Origin: Zanthoxylum bungeanum
Lineage: Eukaryota; Streptophyta; Magnoliopsida; Sapindales; Rutaceae
Direction: 5' to 3'
Assembly (NCBI GenBank): GCA_019454045.1
Contig: SKCR01033469.1
Coordinates: 248,001 to 312,000, forward strand
DNA: 64,000 nt
Shown piece after piece: positions 36,516 through 48,120 of the stretch. The first letter of the stretch is position 1. Each line of letters starts with the position of its first letter. The notes beneath the pieces were generated by a model. The model was not told the origin of the DNA, made no database searches, and saw only the letters and a program-made list of their open reading frames with translations. A program made the translations under genes and the position numbers.

Positions 36516-36925
36516 GGGATGCGTCCTAGGGGGCAAGGCCCACATCAATACTAGCAGCAGTTTTGGGGATGCGTCCCGGGGTTGAGGCCCACGTCAACAC
36601 ACATACCAGTTGCAGTTATTGGGATGCGTCCCAGGATCGAGGTCCACTGCATCATCAGTTTCGGGATGCGTCCCAGGGTCGAGGCCCACCTTTTGTCAGC
36701 GGTATTGGGATGTGTCCCAGGGTCGAGGCCCCCGTTATCGGTTGCAGCTATTGGGATGCGTCCCAGGATCGAGGTCCACTGCATCATCAGTTTCGGGATG
36801 CGTACCACGGTCGAGGCCCACCTTTTGTCAGCGGTATTGGGATGCGTCCCAGGGTCGAGGCCCCCGTTGTCGGTTGCAGCTATTGGGATGCGTCCCAGGA
36901 TCGAGGTCCACTGCATCATCAACTC
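36516..36925. repeat. Higher-order minisatellite in the Tat 3' untranslated region
   Basis: Nine units each starting GGGATGCGTCCCAGG or a close variant, at about 36516, 36566, 36621, 36663, 36707, 36753, 36795, 36839 and 36885. Units 3-4-5 and 6-7-8 are near-identical triplets with a period of exactly 132 bases (36621, 36753, 36885), and unit 9 begins a third. Because 132 is a multiple of three, long frames stay open on both strands (such as 36582-37085 and 36551-37009 minus); these are by-products of the repeat. Confidence 0.95.
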
Positions 36926-37034
36926 AGTTCGAGACAGTAGGCAAGTCAGGTGGCAGCTGGCGAGCCAGGTAAGTGAAAATGCATTGCATAACTTTGATAT
37001 GATTGTCACTGTTACACATTACATAAGTCCCATC

Positions 37035-37048
37035 AAAGTGGGGGCGAC
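37035..37048 (+). other. Polypurine tract of the Tat element
   Basis: AAAGTGGGGGCGAC directly before the 3' LTR start. Confidence 0.75.
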
Positions 37049-38756
37049 TGTAGGCACTGCATTTTTTATATATAAGTCCCAATGAGGAGTCTCACACGGA
37101 GACACTACCTTTTAAGTCGCGGAAGTCACGGGAAACAGACGTCGGAAGGGAAAATATGGAAATCAGTACTTTGTCGAATTTGTCGATGGTGGACCTTCGT
37201 TTTAAAATTCACCTAGCCTAAAACATCCGCAAACCAATTAACCCCGGCCCAAAATCCCCGCCAACTCCTTTGCCTTGACCTAAAACCCCTGCAAACCCAT
37301 ACACCATTAAGCTTACCAGCAAACCCACCAACCAAAGCCAAGCCCACGCCCAAACATGGCCCATGCACGCCCAATGCCCTTAATACACATCCAAGTAATT
37401 AAAATACATATTTAACACATGGGAAAATCAAAATAAAACAATTAAAATCTAAACAATTGCATGCCTAATTAAGATAAATCAAATATATTAACTCCCTAAT
37501 TAAACCAAATCTTGTCTCCAATCAAATAATAGGTTTTCCTTGTACGACACTAATTGGTCTCCTTCCTATTCAAGCACTTGGAAACCCTAGCCTTTTTCTA
37601 TAAAAGAAACCCAAAACCAACACTCCCCCTCTCTCTCCAACTCACGCATACGCAAAGAGAAAAAGCCTAGCCATTCACGCCCAACTCAAAGACAAGCACA
37701 AGAAATTTCTCTTCTCCTTCTTCACTCTCAAGAACCATATACACATCCCCTTAAACACCATCCACCACCGAAAATCACCAACCAAAAACACCACCCTCCA
37801 TACACGCAAAACATCCTCCTTCACTACCCAAAACCGAGCACACAAACCCCTCAAAACAATCCTCATTGCCGCAATAAAACATATCCCTGGAACCCCTGAA
37901 ACAGTCTCATAACGCCACCAAAACTGCATCACCGAAACATTCACAAAACCCCACTGTAACCACCAAAATCTGCCCCATAAACAGCCCTTGTATCACCAAA
38001 TATTTGCACCCTAATACAACCCCTGCATCACCAAAATAGCCCCTGAAAATTCCCCATACATTACCGAAAAATCCAGCCCAAAACAGTCCACATAAGTACC
38101 AAAAAATAGCAGCACTGTACCCCTGAAACTACCAAAAAACACACCCAAAACAGTAGCCTAAAAAACCTAAAACCGTGAACAAAAACTGCACTTTAAAACC
38201 CCTAAATAACCGCATAAAATAGCAGCCCCTAGACCTCTTTAAAAAAAATGCAAAAATGGTGGCCTTATACAGTAAAAATAGTGACTGAAAAATAACAGCA
38301 AAAATAGCAGTGAAACATTGGAAAACAGCAGCCCGAGCAGTGAAAACAAGGAGGACAGACGCAAACCAGTGAACCAGAAAAGTTGCAGAGTGTTAGCCCT
38401 TCTGATCACCGTGTAACGCGAGTCCGAGAGTCGACGTAAAAGGTTAGACCTGAGGGCACTTTTTACATATATTTTCATTCGTATTTTTATTATTTGCATG
38501 AGTATTGTGGAATGATGTGTGTTGTGGCCCTTGAATAAAATGGAAAATGTGTCGCCTCTTGTGGTATATAGGATGGAAACCTAGACGTAAACTCTGTAGC
38601 CGAATCCGAATGGACGGTAGTGCGGTCTGTACTTGGGATACAACTCCACGTACCACTCGAGCAAACGACACATATTTCGATTTATTTTGTCTTGTTTGTT
38701 TATTATCCGTTATTTAATTTCTGCATGTTATTTGTTTGTACAATGATGAGATAAAT

Positions 38757-39600
38757 CGCATGGGCTTAGTAAGTTGGATTAAAGGTCCTCCATTTCGAGG
38801 GGTTAAAATCCTTTACCACGATGCTTTGTCGCGCCGGATGATGTATATTCGGTTGAATGTAAGATGTGTTCAATCGGGTATACAAAGTCTGATATTGTTG
38901 TCTTTATTTTTTATATGCATTATGTTATTAGCGCATGGGCTTAGTAAGTTGGATTAAAGGTCCTCCATGTCGAGGGGTTAAAATCCTTTACCACGATGCT
39001 TTGCCGTGCCGGATGATGTATATTCGGTCGAATGTATGATTTGTTCAATCGGGTATACGAAGTCCGATATTGTTGTCTTTATTTTTATATGCATTATGTT
39101 ATTAACACATGGGCTTAGTAAGTTGGATTAAAGGTCCTCCATGTCGAGGGGTTAAAAGCCTTTACCACGATGCTTTGTCGCGCCGGATAATGTATATTCG
39201 GTTGAATGTAAGACGTGTCCAGTCGGGGATACGAAGTCCAATATTGTTGTCTTTACTTTTATATGCATTATGATGTGATGCGCATAGGCTTAGTAAGTTG
39301 GATTAAAGGTCCTCTATTTGGAGGGATAAAAAGCCTACGGTCTACCTTTACCACGATACTTCGCCAGGCCTTTTATTTTGTTATTTGCTTTTCTTTGTAT
39401 GTCATCTTCTTGCATAATCATGCATCATGTTGCATCGCGCATGGGCAAATCAAGTTGGATTAAAGGTCATCCACTTTGAGGGATATAAAGCCTACAGGCT
39501 ACCTTTGCCACGATGTTTTGCCGCGCCGGACAAAGTGCATTCGATTGAATATTAGATACGTTCAATCAGACACTTGAAGTCCTATATAGATGTGGGCATA
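38757..39600. repeat. ~175 bp tandem repeats in the Tat 3' LTR
   Basis: Five copies in register with those of the 5' LTR, with the same GCATGGGCTTAGTAAG start and the same order of variants. The array therefore predates this insertion. Confidence 0.9.
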
Positions 39601-39823
39601 TGTCGCATCTCTTTTCTTTCACTTCCATTATTTATCTTTCAAATCGCATCATGGCACAATTATTTTTATGTACAATTGCCTCTTTGGTTATTTCTTTGCA
39701 TTATATACCTAATTGTTTCTCTTTATTACGTATGATTGTGCAACTGCCATTTGTTTGCATTTCCGTGTCCATGAATGTAATGTGCTTATAACATTGTATG
39801 CTTGTCTTATTTCAATTTATCTT

Positions 39824-40068
39824 TATGCATGCAAATTCGGACATAGATTATATGAAAATAGGTTGTATGCAAATTTGGACATAGATTGTATGCAAATAAG
39901 TTGTATGCAAATTTGGACATGGATTATATGCAAATAGGTTGTATGCAAATTTGGACATAGATTGTATGCAAATAGGTTGTATGCAAATTTGGACATAGAT
40001 TGTATGCAAATAGGTTGTATGCAAATTTGGACATAGATTATATGCAAATAGGTTGTATGCAAATATGA
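39824..40068. repeat. ~38 bp tandem repeats in the Tat 3' LTR
   Basis: About six copies of the TTGTATGCAAATTTGGACAT / AGATTGTATGCAAATAGG unit, one or more copies longer than the 5' LTR array. The array length has changed since the two LTRs were identical. Confidence 0.88.
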
Positions 40069-40401
40069 AAATATGTTACATGTGAACTTAGATGAACTTT
40101 TGATTTATGCGTGCGAACTTAGAAATAAAATACCCTTAGGAATATATGTTGCTAAACTCGATTAAATTATTGCACAAATCATTTTATTACAAGTGGCATA
40201 AGTAAGGAACCATTCTGAACCCAACGGTTTGAGGTCTTCCCTTGCGAGGGGTGAGTGCGGCCTTAAATTATTTTCCCGGTTCACACCGGGTGGCGACTCC
40301 TTTATTCTCCAGTTTAGTCCCCCACAGGCTACTCCGTACTCCCAACCGGGCCGTGAGCCCGGAACAGCATGCGTCGCCCAGTTTCTATGTCCCACACGCA
40401 G

Positions 40402-40716
40402 GCCCAATGTCTAGTAGTCATTGGGTTGGGCAGGGAGCAACGGCTCCTTGCCCTAAGTTCCAAAATAAATAAATAAATAAATAAAAATATGCAATTTACT
40501 AATTAAAACTTAATATCATTAATAAAACTGCTAGTTTTATGGACATTTTAGGTATTACAAAATATTCCAAAAAGGTATAAATATAGATCATTTTTCATTT
40601 TTTCAACACATAAATTTTCAATTCTTTTAATTTCTACAATTCTCTCATTCTCAATTCTCTCATCTACAATTTCTCATTCTCAATTCTCTCATTCTTTAAA
40701 ATTTCTTTAACAAAAA
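40402..40716 (+). promoter_or_regulatory. Upstream region of the hAT transposase, with TATA box
   Basis: TATAAATA at 40576-40583 lies 134 bases before the transposase ATG. It is followed by a CT-rich leader with several CAATTCTCTCATTCT copies (40620-40695). A short AAAT microsatellite is at about 40466-40490. This is the promoter and 5' untranslated region of the inner hAT element. Confidence 0.6.
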
Positions 40717-41393
40717 ATGGCAAGCTCATGTGAGAACACCATGTCAAATGTGCCAACCCAAGAGAGCGGCCCTAGTATCGGTACATGGAGAAGAGAAGTT
40801 AAGTCTCGTTCCTCCGATATTTTCAAAATTCATTTTCATTTAGTCGATATTGAAAATGAAGGTCCAAGTGCAATATGCAACTATTGTGGGGTTTCTTACA
40901 AATTTACTAGTGGATATGAAAATATGACCAAGCACTTGGAAAGACATCATGCCCCCTGAAATTAGACTTGATACAATGCAAACTCAAATGGCCAGGTATG
41001 CATCATCTAGTAGAGATATGAGTTCTTTAAATTTATTTAAATATTTTCATGCTAAAAATAGAGAAGAATTTCTAAATTAACTTGTATGACACATCTTTCT
41101 TTAAGTTTTGGTGAAAAAATTACTTTGACTAATTATGTTCAGAATGCTTTAAATCCTGCTGCTTGTAGAATGATTAGAAATACAACAAAACGTCAAATTT
41201 TTAAATTATACAAAGAGGATAAAATTATTTTAAATGAAACATTTAAAGATATTAAATGTCATCTTTCTATTTGTTCTGATATTTGGAGTGACTTGGCGAA
41301 CACACTCATACATGGGTGTAACTTGTCATTGGATTAATGCATCATGGAACATGCAAAAATGACTTATTGCTTTTAGAGTTTTTGATGAACAAC
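40717..41393 (+). pseudogene. hAT transposase, N-terminal part (BED zinc finger)
   Basis: The first frame (40717-40959, 80 codons) carries a BED-type finger: CNYCG, then HLERHH, with aromatic residues upstream, as in plant Ac/RICESLEEPER-like transposases. After a frameshift near 40955 a second frame continues (EIRLDTMQTQMARYA). Then 41086-41337 encodes FKDIKCHLSICSDIWSD, the start of the hAT catalytic region, with another frame change just before HSYMGVTCHWINASW. The reading stops where copia B2 begins. The C-terminal part resumes at 50824, with the middle missing. Confidence 0.85.
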
Positions 41394-41397
41394 ATAC

Positions 41398-41607
41398 TGT
41401 TAGGGTTGGTGCTCTGAGCGCCAATACGGATCGTATTTATGTCTGATTCATGAATACGAGCAATACCTTTTTCCATAATATTTACATTTAAATGGAAGCA
41501 CCTCTTGTCTTTTATATATGTATTCGATCTAATTTCGATTAGATTGATTAGATTGAAACTAAATCTGATTTAGTGATATATGATATATATATATAGATAT
41601 ATATATA

Positions 41608-41649
<42 letters not shown>

Positions 41650-44248
41650 GACAAAGACCCTAGGATTTACAACGTAGTGCACAGTTACACAACATAGCTT
41701 GTAATTGACATGGGAAGTGTCACTATAAGTTGTATATCCTTAAATTAAGTTCCTGGTCAAGATTTACTGACACGGGTCGGTTAGTAAAATCCGTTGAGAC
41801 CTGTACATGTCGTATATCGGACTTGGTCCGATGGTTTATCCCAATGAACCATGAGTATTGCGAGACTCGTATAGACGTGTAGGTGTTTATTTGATAAACA
41901 CTGAACGACTCACCGAAGATTTCCTAATATATGGTACACCAATGTCAAAAGGAATCTTCTCGGTTGAGTGAGTAGCATAGTGATTCTTTGACTTGAGATA
42001 CCACTGTGGATATATGAGTTATCCTCCCCACTTAGATGACAGTCACGTCACCGATCTATTTAGATCAGACCTCCGCCTGTTCGTTGGGTGTGGACTCATG
42101 CTCATGATATCTTGTGAATATCAAGAAAGGATCCGTTAGTTCTGTGTACAGAGCATAGGTAGTCCAAATGTGATTAGCAATCTGTTAAATCTATGGCCAT
42201 AGTATACTTCGGAAGTGAGTTCCGAATGTTATTTAGAGATTGCTAATTGATACGTCGACGAGATTATTCTTATAGAGATTTGACGTTTTCATCTATATCT
42301 CTGGAATAATAAGGATACTTGTGACAGAGGGATTATACGTATGCAGTGACCTCGACCTGTATGATACAGTGAGTTTATCCGTGGTCGTCATAATTTACGG
42401 GTGGGTGAATTATGGACACGAAATTAGATTTCGTGACGGATATGCCTGAATCTAGAGAGTCTCACTAATGAAATATACTAGTAGAACACTAGGGCAACTG
42501 TTATAAATAATACTGATTATTTATAACCCGTTTAACGGTTAAACGAAAAATACACGCAATCGGGACCTGACGGTCATTCCCGAATCAATGTGTATTGTAT
42601 TTAATATTTGATATTATAAAATACAGATTAATTAAATATCAAAATGCGATATTTTAAATATATCATTAATATATGTATTTAAGATATTTAATGTAAATAT
42701 AATACATATATTTGAGATATTTATATTATTATTTATTATTTAATTGTTTAATTGTTAAATATTAATTAATTAATATTACAAATATCTTAAATAATGATTT
42801 ATGCTTTATTATGGCAAGTTTCCATTGGAACAAATTTTGATTTGCTTTATTAAAGTTAAGTGTAATTTTAATTTTCCAAAAGGTGGACTAATAGAAATCA
42901 AACAAAATTAAATAATTGTTATTTTCTTTTTTCCTTGAATTTCGGCCATAGTGATTTTAGTATATCAAAATTGTTTTGATTCTTTTTTCATACTAAGACA
43001 ACTTCAACAAAATTATTACAAAGAGAGTTGAGAGAAAATTGAAGAAAGAAAGCAAGAACAAAGCCAAAATTTTGGAATTTTTGTAAGTTTCTTACACTTT
43101 CTTCTACATAGAAAATGTTTCTATTATTCTTAACTTCAAATTGTGTTGTTAAGTTTGTTTCTCTACTCTTTAAGTTTGTAATTAAATTTGTTGGAAGCTT
43201 GTTTGAAGATGTTATGCATGTATGATTAATTTATGAGCTTATTAGTGTAATTAAGCTTAAATAAATTAATTAGAAATTAAAGTTGCCATTCTAGAGTTGA
43301 TTAGCCATTCATAATTAACCTAGAATTGTTCTTGATTAATTTCATGATGGTGAGACTTGATTGGTGTGGTAATTGAAAGATTAAAGTATTGAATTTTATC
43401 AATTTAATGTAAATTATCCAATTTGAGTAATTTAAGAAATTAGGGTTTTTAACCCATTCAAATTTTGGGGCTTTTCATATATAAGATATAATTTGATGTG
43501 TGTCAAATTTGGGATTGATTTGATTTGATCTTGATGTATTTTGAACAAATTGGGCCAAATTGCAATTAATGAAAAGTTCAGGGGCTGTTTCGTAATTCTG
43601 GAAAATTACTGGGCAGTTTGCGCAAATCTGAAAAAGTTTCTGATTTTGTTGGAAAATTGAAAAAATTATTTTGGGATTGATTTGGAATCAATTAAATATG
43701 TAATTGACATATTTAAAACTAAAATGATTAAATTGTAAAACTTTGGGGTCTTATTGCAATTAATGATAAATCTGATTTTTCTGATAAAAATTCAGTTTTT
43801 ATTTATTGAGTAATTATAATAAATTATTTTATTTTAATTTCTCAAGAAAAATATTTATCGGAAATTATTTCGGAGTGAAAATACGCGAAAACGGTGAAAA
43901 ACGGAGTTACCAGGTAACGGTAGCCCAAACAGTGAACTGGGCACTGTTAGGGCAGCCCACGAACTGTCCAATATTTTGGGGGCTGACCTGGGCAGCCCCC
44001 ATGAACATTGGTCGGTCGGAAACGCGTGTTTATGCTATTTTGCGGAAAAACGTTTTCGCAAAAGTTTCGCGATGTTTCTATATTATTTATGTCGTTATAT
44101 GATATTGAATAAATATGTTTAGGTGAAATATGAATGAATTATTAATATTGGATATTAAATAATTTATTCGTAAGGTTAAAAAATTTTAAACTACGATTTC
44201 GCCCGAACCGCGCTCCTTCCGCTGCGCCTCTCTGATTTGACCCCAACA
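41398..44248 (+). repeat. 5' LTR of copia B2
   Basis: 2851 bases from TGTTAGGGTTGG to GACCCCAACA. It includes a long AT-dinucleotide tract, a TGATACCACTGTGGATAT-type block shared with B1, and a GGTAACGGTAGCCC / GGGCAGCCC segment near its end. The last words, CCGCTGCGCCTC, match the right LTR of B1. Confidence 0.9.
41575..41648. repeat. AT dinucleotide microsatellite
   Basis: About 70 bases almost purely of alternating AT. The matching run in the 3' LTR (48288-48322) is about half as long, so this is the fastest-changing part of the LTR. Confidence 0.95.
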
Positions 44249-44252
44249 AAAA

Positions 44253-44264
44253 TGGTATCAGAGC
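44253..44264 (+). other. Primer binding site of copia B2
   Basis: A perfect TGGTATCAGAGC, four bases after the LTR end. Confidence 0.9.
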
Positions 44265-47200
44265 GAGTCTGATCCTGGACACTCGATATGAATAGCCCTT
44301 TAAAATTCAATGTTTAGTTTAATCATTAATTTATACATGCATGTGTTTATTTAATTTGATTAAATAAAGTAAAAGCATCTTTTGTTGGAAAATCCCCGAT
44401 TTAAATAAGGTTTTAAGAAAGTGACGAGTATTAGAAATATTTGTTTCTTCGTCTGCCTTGTCAATACGGATGTAAATGTTTTCATGATGCTATGACTGTA
44501 ACGTGCCAAAGTTGTGCAGTTATAGTTGAAGGTAGTTCATTTGCACCGGTAGAACTTATATGATAAGAGACAAATTCAAGTGAAAATGGAAATCCTGAAC
44601 GTGTCAAAGCTGTCAGGACTACATCGGTAGCTTGAGTTTGTAATTGACAAGTTTAACCTTGATACGCCTCCTTGTGAACGTACCAAAGCTGTCATAACGA
44701 GAAACGATCAGGACCGAACCTAGGAGTCACAGTGAGTGTGATTGACAATGAGTTGTCTACCTAATGAATATACGTAGGCGAGAACGTGCCAAAGCTGTGA
44801 GTCGAAATATATTCATGGGGTCCACTTCCCATTATGGAATTCAATTTAATTATTGAATTCTCGTTTCCATTGGGGATTACGGTATTACGTAAAGTAGTGG
44901 GAGGCACTGCTAAGTTAAAAATCCTTAACTTATGTGGTGTGTAATATTATGTAAATTGTCGCTTATGTTGTTCCTTATTCTATTTGTTTGATAGAATTAA
45001 ACTTTTATTCACTGCATGCATATATATATATATATGTTTTCTGACTTCAATTATGGTTGCAGATTTCTAGAATAGGTCTAGATTAGAATAGATATTGATT
45101 ATAATCCTTCTAGACAGAATAGTTTCTTATGCATGCAGTAAGATTGACATGAATTGGTTCACGTCTCGAGATTCTTCACTGGCATTAAGAAATCCCATTA
45201 GGTATTTGTTTATCTAATAATGATTTCTATGGCTTTAGTGACTTTCGGAGGTCAAGTGTCAGACACTATTTGTTTTTCGATTATTTGCAAAGGTTGTAAA
45301 TAATTTGAAAGTAAATAATAAAGCTAAAGAAAGAAGATGCGTATAGTTGTGTATAGAAAATATTGATTTTCATAATACGATAATTGTAGATATTGGATAT
45401 CAGATCTCCCGTCTAGTTATTTAAAATATTCTTGAATGATTGTTTCGATATTTGATATCAGAACTTGCGACTATTTGATAGTTACTTTTTCTATGCAAAC
45501 AGTTATTACATATTTTAAAATGACTAGTAGTGTCATTTACGAATAGATAAACATTAAGAAAAGTATTCGGTTAAGTAAATAACTTAGAACATTATATTAT
45601 GAGATTTTATCACTTAAGTATTGGATGCTTATTCCATATAGTAAAGATGGTCTGATATGAGATCACACCCACATATCCTTATCCATTTAACGAATATTTA
45701 TTCGGGAAAGTGACTAAATCTCATTTAACCAATGACTGTCATTGGACCACAAAATTTATTAAACTGATACATTGGATGTATGTAATTTAATGAATTGTAA
45801 ATTGCTTAAGGTAGTTTTCTTTACTTCGTAACTTAGTCAATGAACTGTCGTGACTTAGTTACGTGTTTCTAATGAAACACGGATAGAATATTTTGACTTG
45901 TTCAAAGATATTCGATCTGAAGTGTTGAAAACTGTATCTTTAAAATTCATTATGTGTCTTTGAATTGTTCAAAGATGTTTGATACGATCAAACATATGAA
46001 TTTATGGCAATTTGTTCTAAGGTTATTCAAAGAATATGATTCTTACTCAATATAATTCTTCCACGATTCCATATTGATGGAATTGGTTAATGGAATAAAT
46101 CAGATCTTATATGATTTGATTCGTTTGATATTGAATGTTACCGAATTAGTTTCAATACTCTTGGGGTTATGCTCCAGTAACACTAATTCATCATTTTAAT
46201 TAATGTTCCATTAGTTTCTACAGTTACGTATATGATATGTATTAGTAGAAAATTCGAATCTTGAAATGTTTGAGATTTGAATCTATCTTTTGAATAAAGG
46301 TTGTATAATTGATATTACTTGCACCACGGAGGTACGAGTAGAAGTTTATCATTTATTTTATTTAATAGAATATTTTATTCTATTGATAGAAATATTTTCT
46401 ACGACCTCGAGTAATAAAATTGTTTATTACTTAGTGTGTAACATTGGATGTTGACTATTGTAGAAAAGACTTGACTTATTGAAGTCATATACGATGATAA
46501 ACTGTAAATGGAACTACATAATTAATAAGATGAAAATACCTTTTATTACTTCCATATAAGTGCTATAGGATGTCAGAATCATTAGCAAAGTATTTGATAC
46601 TTAATGATTTGTTGTTTTCTTATCGAAGAAAATTATCTATAACTTATAGTGGAAACGATATTTGATATCGATTCCGGAATTTAGCATTAGACCATAGATC
46701 TAAGATTGTTCATAGCTTACTACGATCAAGTTTGGAACTTGATTGAGCTTTTATTATGAATCGTTCATAAAATGTACAAATGGTTTACGTAGCAAAGACA
46801 CAGTGAGCTTATTAAAGGTTTGACCTTTATAGTATGACAATGAGAAAAGTTATACTCAGCAATCTATTGTAGATTCCGAGGAAACTTGTCTCTAGTCGCA
46901 CTGATTGAACAATTTAGGATCTCATGGTTAATAATGATATTAAATTGTATATTTTAGCTAAAGAATACAAAGTGGCGTTTCTGAATGGTTTCTTCAGATA
47001 AGAGATCCATTGTGAGTTCTTAGTTTGAAGAATTCATTTTGGAATGGCCCTGGAGTTTGTATTATGCTAAGATTACAATTTAATATATTAGCTTATAGAG
47101 TCTATTGTAGACTCGGATCAGCTTTCTGGAAATTTGTGTTTTCTAATTTTGATATCAGTCAGATTGTTTGATTTTATCAAAGCATTAGTGGGAGCGTACA

Positions 47201-48105
47201 AATTTCTTTATAGTATTTTACATTATAATGACATTGTCATTATTAATGTAATAATGGGATGCTTTTGAGGTAAAAAAGGTTTACCTCAGTCTTATTTTCT
47301 CATTTAAAGCAGTGAAAGTAGTCTCTATTATATTTGATATAAAGTTTTATATAAGATATAAAACTAAGAGAATTGTGAGATGCTCCTGGACGCAACAAGA
47401 CTATATGTATGACAGTTAGTGTGTGTCTTGTGTATAGTATTCATCTTTCGTAAAAGATGATTCATTTTTAGAAAGAGATAATGATTAGAATGTCTAATTA
47501 ATCTTATGCATTATATAATGATGACATAATGAATAATATATTGAGTGCGATTAGAGATATCAATTTAATCGTAATTGTTACGAGTTATTTTGATATCCTC
47601 TAGACCATAAGATAAGTCTTGAAACATGTTCTTTATTATCTTTGAGATATTAAGAACGAGTTTCTAATTAATGGAGAATAATTCTGCAACCATTTTGAGT
47701 CTAATTATGACGTTAGACAGTTTATGTCATAAAGAGTCAGAAAAGATGCAGTGGGAGTGTCACAGATGATTCCACTACAAGAGTGGAGTTAGTTGTAACT
47801 TGTGAAGTATTGTGTTTGCGGTTGTCTACAAAGTATTTGGATTTGATCCATAAATACTTAGACAATTTAGTAGCTGAAGCACAATGTTGATATGGCATCT
47901 GAGTCATATTTATGTAAAACTTAGTTTCTACAAAAAATGAATGATGCTTACTAAGGAAAATGATTGTGTTTGTTGGACAAACTCAATATGTCATAGTGGG
48001 CTTACTTGTTGTTACCTACCTCTTGAGCGCTAGGTGAGTTCTTGAGGGCCATGAGTATGTGATACATATTAGGATGTGTATATGATACCATGGATGGGAA
48101 TTAAA
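44265..48105 (+). pseudogene. Decayed interior of copia B2
   Basis: Colinear traces of copia pol remain: a YVFLMKH-like integrase echo near 45865, an RT-like DIVII..VIMG segment near 47230, and an LKHVLYYL..IKNEFL block near 47615 corresponding to the end of RT. Stops are so frequent that no 60-codon frame survives. Four spaced copies of an ACGT(G/A)CCAAAGCTGT word lie at 44500-44790. The 3.8 kb is otherwise AT-rich and unremarkable. Confidence 0.65.
44495..44795. repeat. Spaced short repeat in the leader of B2
   Basis: ACGTGCCAAAGTTGT, ACGTGTCAAAGCTGT, ACGTACCAAAGCTGT and ACGTGCCAAAGCTGT at about 44502, 44599, 44686 and 44783, i.e. spacing close to 90-97 bases. B1 keeps one diverged copy (near 23395). 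The regular spacing suggests a decayed ~95 bp tandem repeat whose core word has been kept. Confidence 0.7.
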
Positions 48106-48120
48106 CAAGTGGGGAGAAAT
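48106..48120 (+). other. Polypurine tract of copia B2
   Basis: CAAGTGGGGAGAAAT abuts the LTR start at 48121. B1 has the shorter AAGTGGGAGAAAT at the same place. Confidence 0.8.

Larger units (their letters stand above)
27064..40396 (+). mobile_element. Tat-lineage Ty3/gypsy retrotransposon
   Basis: 13.3 kb element with 3.3 kb LTRs (start TGTAGGCACTGC, end TGTCCCACA). The primer site TGGCGACTCCACTAGGGA, the protease-RT-RNase H-second RNase H-integrase order and the long 3' untranslated region with tandem repeats are all typical of the Tat (Ogre/Retand) group. Flanking pentamers CACAG (27059-27063) and CGCAG (40397-40401) form a target duplication with one mismatch. Gag is largely deleted and pol has about three frameshifts, so it is not autonomous. 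LTR copies differ at six of about 163 bases compared by eye near 28745 and 38740. Confidence 0.93.
37049..40396 (+). repeat. 3' LTR of the Tat element
   Basis: 3348 bases, parallel to the 5' LTR throughout: TATA box at 37599-37606, ~175 bp repeats from about 38757, ~38 bp repeats, conserved end TGTCCCACA. Slightly longer than the 5' copy, mainly because the ~38 bp array has more units and the leader has small insertions. Confidence 0.92.

Noticed and set aside
36516..36925. Regular repeats that might suggest a CRISPR array
   Set aside because: The DNA is eukaryotic, the sequences between the GGGATGCGTCCC words are themselves repeated, and there are no cas genes. It is a minisatellite.
36551..37085. 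Overlapping open frames of 120-167 codons on both strands
   Set aside because: They arise because the 132 bp repeat unit is a multiple of three and lacks stops. They carry no family features and lie between integrase and the LTR.
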